64,000 bases of DNA from Dromaius novaehollandiae (lineage: Eukaryota; Chordata; Aves; Casuariiformes; Dromaiidae), in NCBI RefSeq assembly GCF_036370855.1, contig NC_088101.1, positions 71,526,559 through 71,590,558 of the forward strand, in the 5' to 3' direction. Positions 12,486-22,700 of this stretch are shown piece by piece; the first letter of the stretch is position 1, and every line of letters begins with the position of its first letter. The translations under genes were made by a program, and so were the position numbers. Below the pieces are notes generated by a model, which made no database searches, had not been told where the DNA came from, and saw nothing but the letters and a program-made list of their open reading frames with translations.

Positions 12486-12493
12486 TTTAAATA
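12486..12493 (+). promoter_or_regulatory. FGFBP2 TATA-like box (TTTAAATA)
   Basis: TTTAAATA lies 67 nt before the chosen FGFBP2 ATG. Transcription would start near 12,515, giving a 5' UTR of about 45 nt. The in-frame ATG at 12,494 would then lie before the transcript start, which supports the 12,560 start. Confidence 0.55.
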
Positions 12494-12559
12494 GTGAGCA
12501 GCAAGCTGCTACTTTCACTTTTTCGGATCGTGTTGCTCAAGGTTCTCAGCCCTCTCACC

Positions 12560-13186
12560 ATGAAGAGTGTTGCTCTTCTTTTCCTAGTAGTGATCTGTGG
12601 CATGGGAGGATTAGGACAGAAGCTGAAACCAAAGAAAAGAAGCAATGGTGAAGAAATCAATTTTCGGACTAAAACCAAAGATGTTTGCACAATGAGCATG
12701 AGTGGGGATGAGGAGATGAAACTTAGAGTTGAATGCAAAAGCCAAGGCAAGTCCTACTGGTGTGAATTCACTGGCAAGCCATCAGTCTGTCGTCCTTTCA
12801 GAAAGAATCCAAAGATGTACTGGAACCAGATCGCCATGGAACTTAGAAAGCTCCCACATGCTTGTGAATCTACTCAAGTGCTGAAGGCCACCATGTGCCA
12901 AAAGGCTCCCACAGATGCTGTTATGAAGCAAATAGCTGCTGGCATGGAGCCAGAAGATCTAGCAAACCAGGACAAATTGGTCCAGAAAGCTTCAGCTTCT
13001 ACAAAGGGAGTAGGGAAGAGCTCTGTAAAGAAGATAGGGAAACCTGCAGTACTACCTCTTATAAAACCAAACCAACATGGTCAAGGGCCTGAGAATGAAA
13101 CTGAAGCAATGAGACTGGCACGAGAGCATTGCTGGGAATCACTGCACGGTTTCTGCTCCTACATTATTGGCATCTTTAGAGGTTAA
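12560..13186 (+). CDS. FGFBP2: FGFBP2, secreted FGF-binding protein 2 (KSP37)
   Basis: This is a secreted FGFBP-family protein of 208 aa (human 223). In human, FGFBP2/KSP37 is a serum protein made by cytotoxic lymphocytes; FGF binding itself is best shown for FGFBP1. The start at 12,560 (CTCACCATGA) gives a clean signal peptide, MKSVALLFLVVICGMGGLGQ. The mature part has eight Cys in the family pattern: DVCTM, VECK, YWCEF, SVCRPF, HACES, MCQKA, HCWES and GFCSY. YWNQ and the last residues IFRG match human YWNQ and FFRG. A variable Ser/Lys/Pro-rich linker lies between the two Cys clusters. The coding region has no intron. It sits between PROM1 and FGFBP1 on the same strand, as in human, which separates it from FGFBP1. 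An earlier in-frame Met at 12,494 would bury the signal peptide and is rejected. Confidence 0.96.
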   Translation: MKSVALLFLVVICGMGGLGQKLKPKKRSNGEEINFRTKTKDVCTMSMSGDEEMKLRVECKSQGKSYWCEFTGKPSVCRPFRKNPKMYWNQIAMELRKLPHACESTQVLKATMCQKAPTDAVMKQIAAGMEPEDLANQDKLVQKASASTKGVGKSSVKKIGKPAVLPLIKPNQHGQGPENETEAMRLAREHCWESLHGFCSYIIGIFRG

Positions 13187-13199
13187 GGATTTGCTTCAG

Positions 13200-13282
13200 G
13201 TAAAACTTCCTCTTGAAGCACAGCAGAAAATACCTAAGAATAATCCTGTAAGAGTAATGCTGTTTTGTTATTTTGATCTCAG
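13200..13282 (+). other. Probable short 3' UTR intron of FGFBP2
   Basis: A CAG|GTAAAA donor lies 13 nt after the stop codon. A pyrimidine-rich acceptor 'ttttgatctcag' ends at 13,282, giving an 83-nt intron. From memory, human FGFBP2 also keeps its coding region in the first exon with a second exon in the 3' UTR. The junction is too close to the stop to cause decay. Confidence 0.45.
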
Positions 13283-13462
13283 GGATCTCTCAAGGGTACT
13301 GGCAAGGGAGGTTCTAGTTTCACTAACTCTTCAAAGTTGCAAAGCCAGAACTGTGGCCTCTGCAGGTCTGAACGTTGACATCTAGTAGTTCAAGGGTCCC
13401 TGATAGCCTCTTATAAGGTCTTTAATATGTACTGGGATGTAATGCTTGTCATTTCTGTTTAT

Positions 13463-13468
13463 AATAAA
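13463..13468 (+). terminator. FGFBP2 poly(A) signal AATAAA
   Basis: AATAAA 277 nt after the stop, followed by GT/T-rich 'cttgtgcatttcctgttt'. Further AATAAA motifs at about 13,623 and 13,693 could serve as distal sites. Confidence 0.65.
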
Positions 13469-13499
13469 TAGTGCCATTCTGAAGATCACTTGTGCATTT

Positions 13500-16400
13500 C
13501 CTGTTTAGTGTATATTTCTTAATCCCATGGTATATCAGTTCTGACTGCTTGAATTGGGCTTATTTTCTCCCTTCTGTCATTCTTTCCATGTGCTCTTTTG
13601 CTGATTCTAAACCCATGAAATGGAATAAATTTTAAAAAAAAGCATCAGATCCATCCTGTAGTTTAGAGAGAACTACATTCAGAATTTGAGAGAATAAAGC
13701 TTGTTCATCAAAACTGCAAGTTCTAATTGCTTGTTTTAATTTTAAAATTAGTTCATAAAAAGCTTGCAGAAATGAATAAAGACAAACTGTTCTAGCATCT
13801 TAGTTTCTGTGTTTGTTTTATAGAAATGATAGGTGATCACATGCAGACTCTTTGTGTGTAAGTCTCAGTTTTGCAGCCAGTTTTTAAAAAGACAAAGCCC
13901 TCACAGAAGTAATTGGATTTGTACCTGCTTATACTTTGCCTCAGAGAGAATCCAGGAGCTGGCTGTTAAACCTGACAAACTTTCAACAGAAATGGGAATA
14001 TATGCAGCATGAGCCAGCAAGTTAGTCTGAGCATTTAGACTGCTGATGATCCTAATTGTGATTAATACAGCGAAGTGACTAATTTTTTCTTTTTTTGTTT
14101 TGCAGAACAAAATTTTTACAGCTGAAGAAAGGTCCCTGCTGTAGTTTAATACTTTAGACTAATGAATTTTGGTTTCAAAATGAGTCATCTCTGTCTTGTA
14201 GCTGTTTTCCCTTTGCACCCCTAAAATGAAACTTTTTAACAGCCCTGAAAGATACATGAAACTGGAATGATTGTACTGCAAGTATTATGATAAACTAATT
14301 GTTCCTAAATATTACACGCAATGTAACTGGATTTATATAACCAAGATTCCACTTTTACTTTAAAAGTGCTATTCTTGAATAAGTTGTTCTGTGTGCAGAT
14401 TTGCTTTGATTTGTTAGAGATACAAGCTGTAAATGATGCTACAGTTACTGCAAAGAATAAAATTAAGAATTTTGAAAAAATACTCAGTGTGCTTTCCTAA
14501 AATTTTAAATAAAAGGTGCTAATTGTGTGAATATTTAATACCTGTGTCTTAAGAGATTGTTGGTATTGAAATTGAAAATGAGTCATTACTTTTCCAATGT
14601 TAACATGTCATGATTAATATTTTTCAATATTATCATTAGATTTACACTATAATCGTAAGTTTCAAGAAAAAAATGGAATGGAGAAATAAAAGATTACTTT
14701 AAAAAGACATTTACAAACAGAGCAGATAAATGCATGACAGATGAGCATTCCTAGTGTTCAATATTATTAAAGATAATGGTATTAAACCTCTTCGGTTCAG
14801 TAAATATTCTGAAAGGTAACTCATGTCTATGCATTTATGAAATTACATGTTATCTGCACAAATATCATCAAAACATAAAAAAATGCCCTAATAGCCTATT
14901 GTTAGAGTTTACAGCACATTCTTACATGATTTTTTTTTTTTTTTTCTTTTTAACAGTGGTCCCTTTTACTCCCGAGTGAGCTGTTCTCAGCAGGGATATA
15001 GCTCGAAAAACTTGGTGCCACAAAACCCAGTAGTACTCTGCATTTGCTGTTAAACAGTTTCCACAATATGTAATTGTACTTAAATACTTACCTGACTTTA
15101 CTCTTAGCTTTGTAATTTTCACTTCATAACCACTAAGTCCAGATCTTGACTGTCCTATCACTAAACTTTGTGCCTTGTACCAAATCTTGAAATAAATTTT
15201 TTGTTTCCAAACCTTTTGAAATATTAAATGAAAAGGAGCAGCAAATAGTGAAAGTGAGATGCAGCAAAATAATACAGCGAAGAAGGTTGTTTATACAAGG
15301 CAGAAATGTAATTTGAATTTTGATAAAATGCAAGCTTGAGAGAGTCTATTTTTTTTGTCAGCCAATGTCATTTTTTGTAAGCTAGTGTGGTTAATCTTCA
15401 TTTGTAGTTTGTTACCCTTCCTAGGCTCTTGTATTGTGAGGAAAAAAGAAAGCAGTACATCTATTCACTTATTTCTGTCATAGAAATGAATATAATTGTT
15501 TGATTTTTTTCAAGCGGTTTTAATGTGTCTAAGTAATATTTGGGAAGTATTTGGAAATACAAAGGGGGGATTGAGGGATTTCTGACAGTTTAAAAAATAT
15601 ATATTTTTAAACTCCTCCTCTCTTGTATGATGCAAAATCCTTACTTCGGACCATATGTTTTGCACTAGTTTCTGTTACAACAACAATGACTTTAAAGATG
15701 AGACAAAATGTCTGTCATGTCTGAATCTCTGAAAATGAAAAGTTGCCACACCGTACTGATAGCAGGGGAAAAAAGGTGAGGTTTCATGAGTTCACTGAAG
15801 GAAAATTACCCCCCCCACCCCCCCACCCCGTGCCCTCTTCTCTCTATACAACTGAATGCAGAAGGCAGCAAAGCAAAACTGTCTGACATTGTGTAGGACT
15901 CTTGACGGCACGGTCTAAAATATATGGCCAGCATCGATTCTACTTTGTGCAGGACTATGTCATGTATACTTGCTAGCACATGGTTGCCCTGGGAATTCAT
16001 ACCTCATTTCAGCAGAGCAGAGCTGTCGCTGGATAGGATTGCATGCTTGGTGTTACGTTGTGCAGAATGACTACCTTAAGCTTCATTGGTGAAGTGGGAA
16101 GTAGAAATCAAATAGTCTTGCATCAAAGGCCCCTATTTCATGAACTGCTTTCTGTAAATTATTCAGGACCTCAAATACATAATTAAGCAATAAGTTTTAC
16201 AAAAAGCTGAGGACATTTTGGTACCAAGGTGCTACTTAGCTTGGGTTATGTTGGATTAGGCAACTGTATGCACACTCAGCAAGTCAGTTACTGATACTGA
16301 TAATGGTCTTGGTATCAAAGATTTAAAAATTGTTAAGTGAAATACCCCACCTTCCTGTAACAGCACTGTTACTGTATCAGCTGCATTACCACTTAATTGT

Positions 16401-16900
16401 GCTTAGTACTTATGATGTGCAGTCGTGATATTTCAGCTACCATTTTGGTATGAATGTGCTGTTCATTCATGAAAGGATGAATTGAGAAGTGTTTGTGGTG
16501 AGTTTAGTGCAGTTTTCAAGTACCCGATAATGAATGAAACCTGTTACTTGTTTTATATTAACGTGTTAGTCCCCATATAACACCTAAGGAAGTCCACTCA
16601 GGTGGAGATGCAATTTGTCTTTTATTTTCTTGACAGAGGAACAGCACACTAAGATGTTTATCTTGGTTTCTGAAAACAGGAAGATCCTTGACATCTAGGC
16701 CTGCCTCTTCTGTTGATAATTCCGTGTGATTTCAGGCAGTCCATCTGTCTCAAGATCCTCATGTTTACGTTCCCACAGAAGCAGCATGACTACTTGCCAC
16801 TTTGACAAGGTAAGCCCTTAGAAAAGCAAAACCAAATGCATTTAGAGAACCTGTATGTAGAAGGCTATGTATTTAACATGTAGTTAAGGTTAAGGAAACA
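13500..16900. other. Intergenic AT-rich DNA, no gene seen
   Basis: No open frame with family features and no recognisable repeat apart from homopolymer runs (poly-T at about 14,931-14,945; C-rich tract at 15,809-15,830). Confidence 0.55.
15809..15830. repeat. C-rich simple repeat
   Basis: Runs of C broken by single A residues, (C7A)n-like. Confidence 0.85.
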
Positions 16901-16904
16901 CAAT

Positions 16905-17380
16905 GGAGTGTGTTCAGGAAATGCCACTGGAGTGGGTCTAGTGGAAAGCCACCAAGATAGTCAGGGGGCTGGAGCTCTTTCCCTGTGGGGAAAGGCTGAG
17001 GAATGGGGCTTTTTCAGCCTAGTGAAAAGATGGCTTTGGGGGGGACCTAACAGCAGCCCCCGCCAATACCTATGAGGAGGTTATTGAGAAGATGAAGCTG
17101 TGCTCTTCACTGACTTGCATGACAGGAGAATAAGAGGTGATGGTCATAAATTGATACAGGTGAAGTTCTGACTTGACAAAAAACATTTTTTGTGAGGATA
17201 ATTAAGTGTTGAACCAGGTTGCCCAGAGGGGCTCTGGAATCTCTATCCATGAAGCCTTTCAAGACACAGCTGGACAAAATTTGGACAACCTAGTCCAAAT
17301 TACTGTGACCCTGCTTTGAGCAGGAGGTTGGACTACAGACCTCCTGAGGTCCCTTGCAACCTGAATGATTCTATGATTTG
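16905..17380 (+). mobile_element. CR1 LINE, truncated 3' fragment
   Basis: The sequence follows the 3' end of bird CR1. It begins with the 'gtctagtggaaagccacc' and 'tcagggggctggagc' region at the end of ORF2, then 'ggctgagg', 'gttgcccagaggggctctgg' and 'aggttggac', and ends in 'cctgaatgattctatgattt'. CR1 copies are usually 5'-truncated like this one and are the dominant bird LINE. It differs from the consensus at many places, so it is an old, dead copy. Confidence 0.92.
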
Positions 17381-17399
17381 TAATGGGAGTATAGAGGAA

Positions 17400-18900
17400 A
17401 GCTTAAAAGTTCTGGCTATTTAATGTTGAATACCTCTACAAGCTTCTGTGTATCCTTAAAATGCAAGGAATCCTTATAGATCAGCCATTCTAACTATCCC
17501 AAATAGAATAAGAGAAAGGATTTTAAGTGAGTTTCTCATGGCAGATCCTATTGTTAAATTGTATGCGTTTTCTTGGATAACTTCATGTTCAATGCCTCCA
17601 TTTTTTGGTACCTACTTTTATTTAGACTGATTTTGACACTGGTGAAAATCAGCAAGGAAGTCAGACCTTTAGGAGCACTGAAAATCATGTCTGTCTTAAA
17701 GTCAAATAACCAAAACTAAGGAAATCCTTATTTGCAGTATATCTGTGCTAAAGCAGACTAAACTCGTATCTAAATTTTATTGCTCATCTGCCTTTAGGTT
17801 ATCTTGACTATGCAACAGTGCGTGCTGGTGTTTTCTGAGAGAATTGGTTAGTCATGTTTTCCGTGATCACTCTTGCGTGGTTTGCAGTTGTGTGTTTTGC
17901 ACTCTTGATTTTTCAGTAGGTGTCACAGTTCAGTAAGGCAGGGATTTTAAAGCAAAAATCTCTCACAAAAATAAAAGGAGAGAGGAAAACTAAAATATCC
18001 TAAAGTCCCCTATTGCCATTCCTTCTTCTTTAGGAGTAATGGTTTCTGCTTTTTTACATTTTTATTTCTCCTGTTCTTACTTTTTCCAATTTCTGGGGGG
18101 TTTTTTGGTATTTTGTTTGTTTTTTCCCGAAGGTGAATAAGATAAGCATGAGAGATTTCTTTTGTCTATGTCTGCTTTTCTCCTGTACACAACAAAATTA
18201 CCCTCATTGATGTTCACAGATCATTCTTGCAATGGTAAAAGGATGTGATATGTGTATAAAAATGGGAATATGAAAACAAAATAGTAGAGATGCAGTCAGT
18301 GCCACGACAAGACATTGGTGTTATCTCATGGATAGTAATCAGACATACTGAGAATCTATTTATTTCATTTTCGCGTTTCTTGTATGAGTTTACTGCATAA
18401 ATACGAGGCAGGAGGCCAGTTACTGAATTTTCAGAATAGCTATATTATAGTATGTATAGTGCAAGAAAAAAATGAAGCTGATGTCTGAGTTATAGCGGAA
18501 GTTCAGATTTCCCCCTCCACCTCCCTTTCCTTAACATGTTATAAAACTATTTGCATAACCAGCTGTGTGCTGCACATGTTCGTGCTGCGGTGCACTTCCC
18601 ATTCCTGCGGGCTTACAATGATTGTAGTCAGGAAAGAAAACAAAGACACCCTTTTAGGTCCACTGACTGACAAGCTAAAGTAACTGCATTGCCCTCTTTC
18701 ACCGCCACATATAAACTCATGCTATGGCTGCCACCCATAAAAATTAATGTGTAAATTATGGAATTTGTTACCCCCTTTATTTGTCTCACCAGTGTGCGTG
18801 GTGTGTGAGGAGGCCCTCTGCACAAACGTGGTTGTAATAAAATAAAAAACTCACCTAGGAATTGAAGAGGGCTAGAGGCTTCCTGCTGAAGGAAATGTTC
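17400..18900. other. Intergenic DNA, nothing recognised
   Basis: AT-rich sequence between the CR1 fragment and the GC-rich island. No gene, RNA or repeat family recognised. Confidence 0.5.
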
Positions 18901-19059
18901 AGCAAGACACAGGCTCTGAACTCTGGCAGAGAAGCCTTACAGGCTTCTCTGTTAAAATAGCCCAGCAGACGTGCGGGCCAGGCTGGGCCAGGCCAGGCTG
19001 CTCTTGTCTCGCCCCATTTTCCGGAGGTCCTGAGCTGGTCCCTTATTTTGTGGAATCAT

Positions 19060-19175
19060 GAAATTTAATGTGGGAATCCACAAATCTGTGTTTGCAGACA
19101 GGGAAGGTTAACTGATGCCCAGGCAGTTCAACAGGGGACTGGGTCAGTGTCAGAGCTGGGCTTCTCATCCACCTG
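19060..19175 (-). mobile_element. MIR-like ancient SINE remnant
   Basis: Read on +, it keeps the order of reversed MIR/CORE-SINE landmarks: 'cagacagggaaggttaactgatgccca', then 'gggtcagtgtcagagctggg', then the B-box-side end. It is degenerate and identified by memory of the family pattern. Confidence 0.45.
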
Positions 19176-19254
19176 GAGAAAATAACACTATCTGAGCAGA
19201 CTGTGTTATGGCTTCTACGTGCCTCCAACAGCACAAATGAAGCTGAAGCTCAGC

Positions 19255-19735
19255 TGTTGGGGCGGCGCCCCTCCTTGCTTGGACAACAGGTCGTTAGGCC
19301 TCCCGGAGGGTCAGCTCCCACATTAGCCACCTCGTGGCCTGGGTGGGCCGCGCGCTACCGTGCCTGCCTGCCGCGTGGCTGAGTGCAGTGCCGGGGAGGG
19401 TGTTCTGCCTGCAGATGAGCGTGTCTGGACTGTTTCGCAGGGTCTGGCTGCAATGGGGCAGCACGGGCTCCGAGGGGACTGGTTGCGGTCCTGCAGGCGG
19501 GACACCACTTCTCCCAGAAGTGAGTCTGTCAGGGGGAGCAGGGCTCAGCGCACCGCCATCTTGTGCGCGCCGCCCTGGCAGTCCCGCTGCTGGGTCTGCC
19601 TCCGCGGCCCGCTGAGGAGCTTGGGGGGGGGGGGTGTCCGGAGCAAGGCAGCTGGGCGGGCACTGGGGGGCAGAGGGGACAAGTCAAACCGTGCTGCTCG
19701 GCCTGTCAAGATGTGCTGGTGAGCTTGGGCCGCGT
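19255..19735. promoter_or_regulatory. CpG-rich island, orphan candidate promoter
   Basis: GC content rises sharply against AT-rich flanks, with many CpGs (for example GGGGCGGCGCCCC near 19,260 and CGCGCCGCC near 19,566). ACCGCCATCTTG at about 19,553-19,564 is a good YY1 motif, typical of CpG-island promoters. A donor CTG|GTGAGC follows at 19,718. Downstream, 19,922-19,947 is flanked by 'tctctttgcag' and AAG|GTAAGC, as for a small exon. No protein start with family features is seen; short open frames on both strands here are what GC-rich DNA gives by chance. It may start a lncRNA or an upstream transcript of FGFBP1. Confidence 0.5.
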
Positions 19736-19799
19736 GGCAATGCATCTGCCTAGAGAGCACCTGCTGGAGCAGGCTGTAGAGACAGGGTATGTATGTCAG

Positions 19800-22700
19800 G
19801 ACAGCATGTCTGTCTTCACCTCAGCCTTGCTTCAAGTAGCTTAATCTCCCATGACTCATCCATTTCTGCCTTTTCTCGTCAGAAAGAAGTTTCAAGAATT
19901 GTTGTTGAGATCTCTTTGCAGAAATCTACGTAGCATCTGCCAAAAAGGTAAGCTGCTTCAGGAGGATAGGAATTATTTTCACAAAGATTAATTCTTCTGC
20001 CTATACCTCACAACAAACCACTCCTTCCATTTTGCTAAAAAAGCCTCACAACCTGGAAGAAAAAGAAAAGCCCGTGGTATGCATGTGAAGAACAGGTCCG
20101 AATCATCTCAGCAGTACTGGCAAGAGCATTGCCTGTGGTCATTCGCTTTCCCCTGTGTTCTTGGGCCTGAAATCATTGTATTGGGAATCAGTACAGTAAG
20201 TTTTGTGTTTGCTTCAAAATGATCATATTGCATTTGCTTTGGAGACTTTTTTGGCACAGGGTTGGACAATGACTAAAAGAAATCAGCAACACTATTTTCC
20301 TTCCACTTAAGTAACTATAAAGCTTTTTATAGAGCACTACGCATTTTGCCTCAGCAAAGCAGTGTCCTTTGGCAGGAATGTTCTCTATTCAAAGTACAAT
20401 AGATAAATCAGTAATTTGATGGAATGGGCAAACCTTTTCTTTCTCACTATAAATCTCTTTATGTGGAGGACTGTTTCATAAATGTTTCTGACTTAGAGGA
20501 GAACCCAGGATCCAAAATAAAAGATTACCATAACCCTTTACCACCTGACAAATTATTCTTCTGTATGTATAATGGCCCTTACATCCACATACTTAGCTGA
20601 ACACAGATAGCAAAGGCACGGTTTCTGTAAGTTAACACTTAGTTTTCTAAGAATAGTATACTACTACTTTGTAGCTTCTGCATGATTTACATGAGCAGAG
20701 AAAACACACTGACAAGGACTAGAACCAGTGTAGAAAATGAGACTGCCCTCGGTATTTGTGAGAAGGCACAGTGTAAACATCTCAGAGACGGGAAAAAAAC
20801 AACCTGAAAAGGAAACACTCAGGTAATTAGTCTTCTGCTTCATCATAATTTCTGTTTTCTCCTGTGTTATCTTAGTTATTCAAAACAAAAATAACTGTTG
20901 CTATAGAAAGAGAAATACAATAATATAATTGCTACTTTGCTTTCTACAACAGCTTTGTGTGAGCACATCACTTTTCAGCCTGTAGGCCTGGAAAGGAGAG
21001 GAAAACTGGACATAGCAGAATACTGAACCCAGCTAGAATTTAGCTTTTCAGCTGTAGAAATTGTTTTAAATTGTTATAGATTTTATTTCTACGTTGCATT
21101 CTGTTCACATATTTCAGGGTATTCTACAAAAAAGAAATTAAAAGTTTTATGTCTCTCTGAAATAGACAAGTATTGTTACCCATCTGAAAGGTTAGGAAAC
21201 AGCGAAAGAAATGTAAGAAGTCTTCTGATAGCTGGTGTTTAGACAGAAACTAGTATGTTACATAGCAGGGTATTTAAGCAGCAACAAAATTTTCACACAC
21301 ATTTTTGTAATTCTGCTAGCTAAGTACTTACAGGAGAAACTCTGTCCCTCACCTGCACCAACACTGGAACTTGAACATGTTAGGAACTTCTGTGCATTGA
21401 GGTCTCATACAGAGACAGGCTGTTACCTGTATACGTGTGCAGATGGCTGTATTAAAAAAAACCAAAAAAACAAAAAACCACCATATTTTTGCTGGATGAA
21501 CCTGGCTGCAGATAGAATCAACTTCTCATATGGGCAGGCTAAATGCAGCCTGGCAGACAGAGTGGGCTCTGGGCAAAGGCAAGATGAATGGTCAGGTCAG
21601 TTCCGGAGTACTGAGTATTCATGAGGGAGCTGGATCGCAGTGTTGGTGTAGGGGCCAGGGGTTGAGAGAAGAGGCTAGCAAAGCACAGCCAAGTGCTGAT
21701 GCTTTTGTGAAGGTCCTGAGTGAATGTGGAGAGAGATGTGGAATGGGTAGTGGAAGCCCAGTGCGCCTAACCCTGCCCTCAGCAGCAACAGCAACAAAAC
21801 CAAAATGGGCAGTCTGCTAATTTTGCAATTATGTTGGCTCTTATTCATAACAACCAGGTTCACACTGGTGCTTAAAGCCTGATCTTACTGATACCAGTGG
21901 CAGTTTTGCCACTAATTTCAGCCTAGGTCAAGTTTTTGCCGGTGGAACCTTAGGAAGACTCAGAAGCAGTCAAGTTCTGATCTGTGATTAAGATGAGGAA
22001 CAGAAGTCCTAGCTTTTACCTATTCGAGTTTTCCTGGACCTCGTGGTGCTGGTTGTTGGCAAAATACTAATCTAGAGAGATTTTCAAACAGAGATAGACT
22101 GGCAATTCTATCAGATATTTCTTTTATCTTCAGTTCTGCCCTTTAGCCACTACGCTTCAGGGCAAAGATTGAGTTACAAAACTTTGTTTGTGGTTGTCTC
22201 TGTATTACACTTTCGTTGCACTTGAAAGTATTTTGCTGCTGTTTTTTAGGAACATTCTGGAAATGAATAAGCTCTTATAGTTTTACTGTAGTTAAAATCA
22301 GTAGTTAAGCATATTAGAAGCAATGATGAAATTCTACATTGCAGACTCCATCGCTTTCTTAGGTCTTGCTGCATATAATTTTATCTGCATGCATATTTGT
22401 TTGCATCTCATTAATTCTTCAACTGTAAATCTGCCATGCTACGAAGTATAGATTAATATATATATACAGTGTGCCCAGTGAATACAGACTTGCCTCTGTG
22501 TGCCAGCACATAATTTAATGTAAATCTCCCATCTGAATGCAGCAGTGTTTCTCTGGTCTAGCTGTGTTTATATTTTTAATTAAAACCATTACTCTTTGGT
22601 CCTTTCTGTTCATTAGCTTAAATATGTTGATTTGGGAGGGGGAAGAGCTGATAAGGAGTGGAACATAAAAATATTTAAAACCTAGTCTGTATTTTTGTAC

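Noticed and set aside
12494-12559. In-frame upstream Met for FGFBP2
   Set aside because: It lies directly after the TATA-like box, before the expected transcript start, and would bury the signal peptide.
21235-21624. 129-codon open frame on +
   Set aside because: Low-complexity Lys/Asn run inside, no start context, and no recognisable domain.
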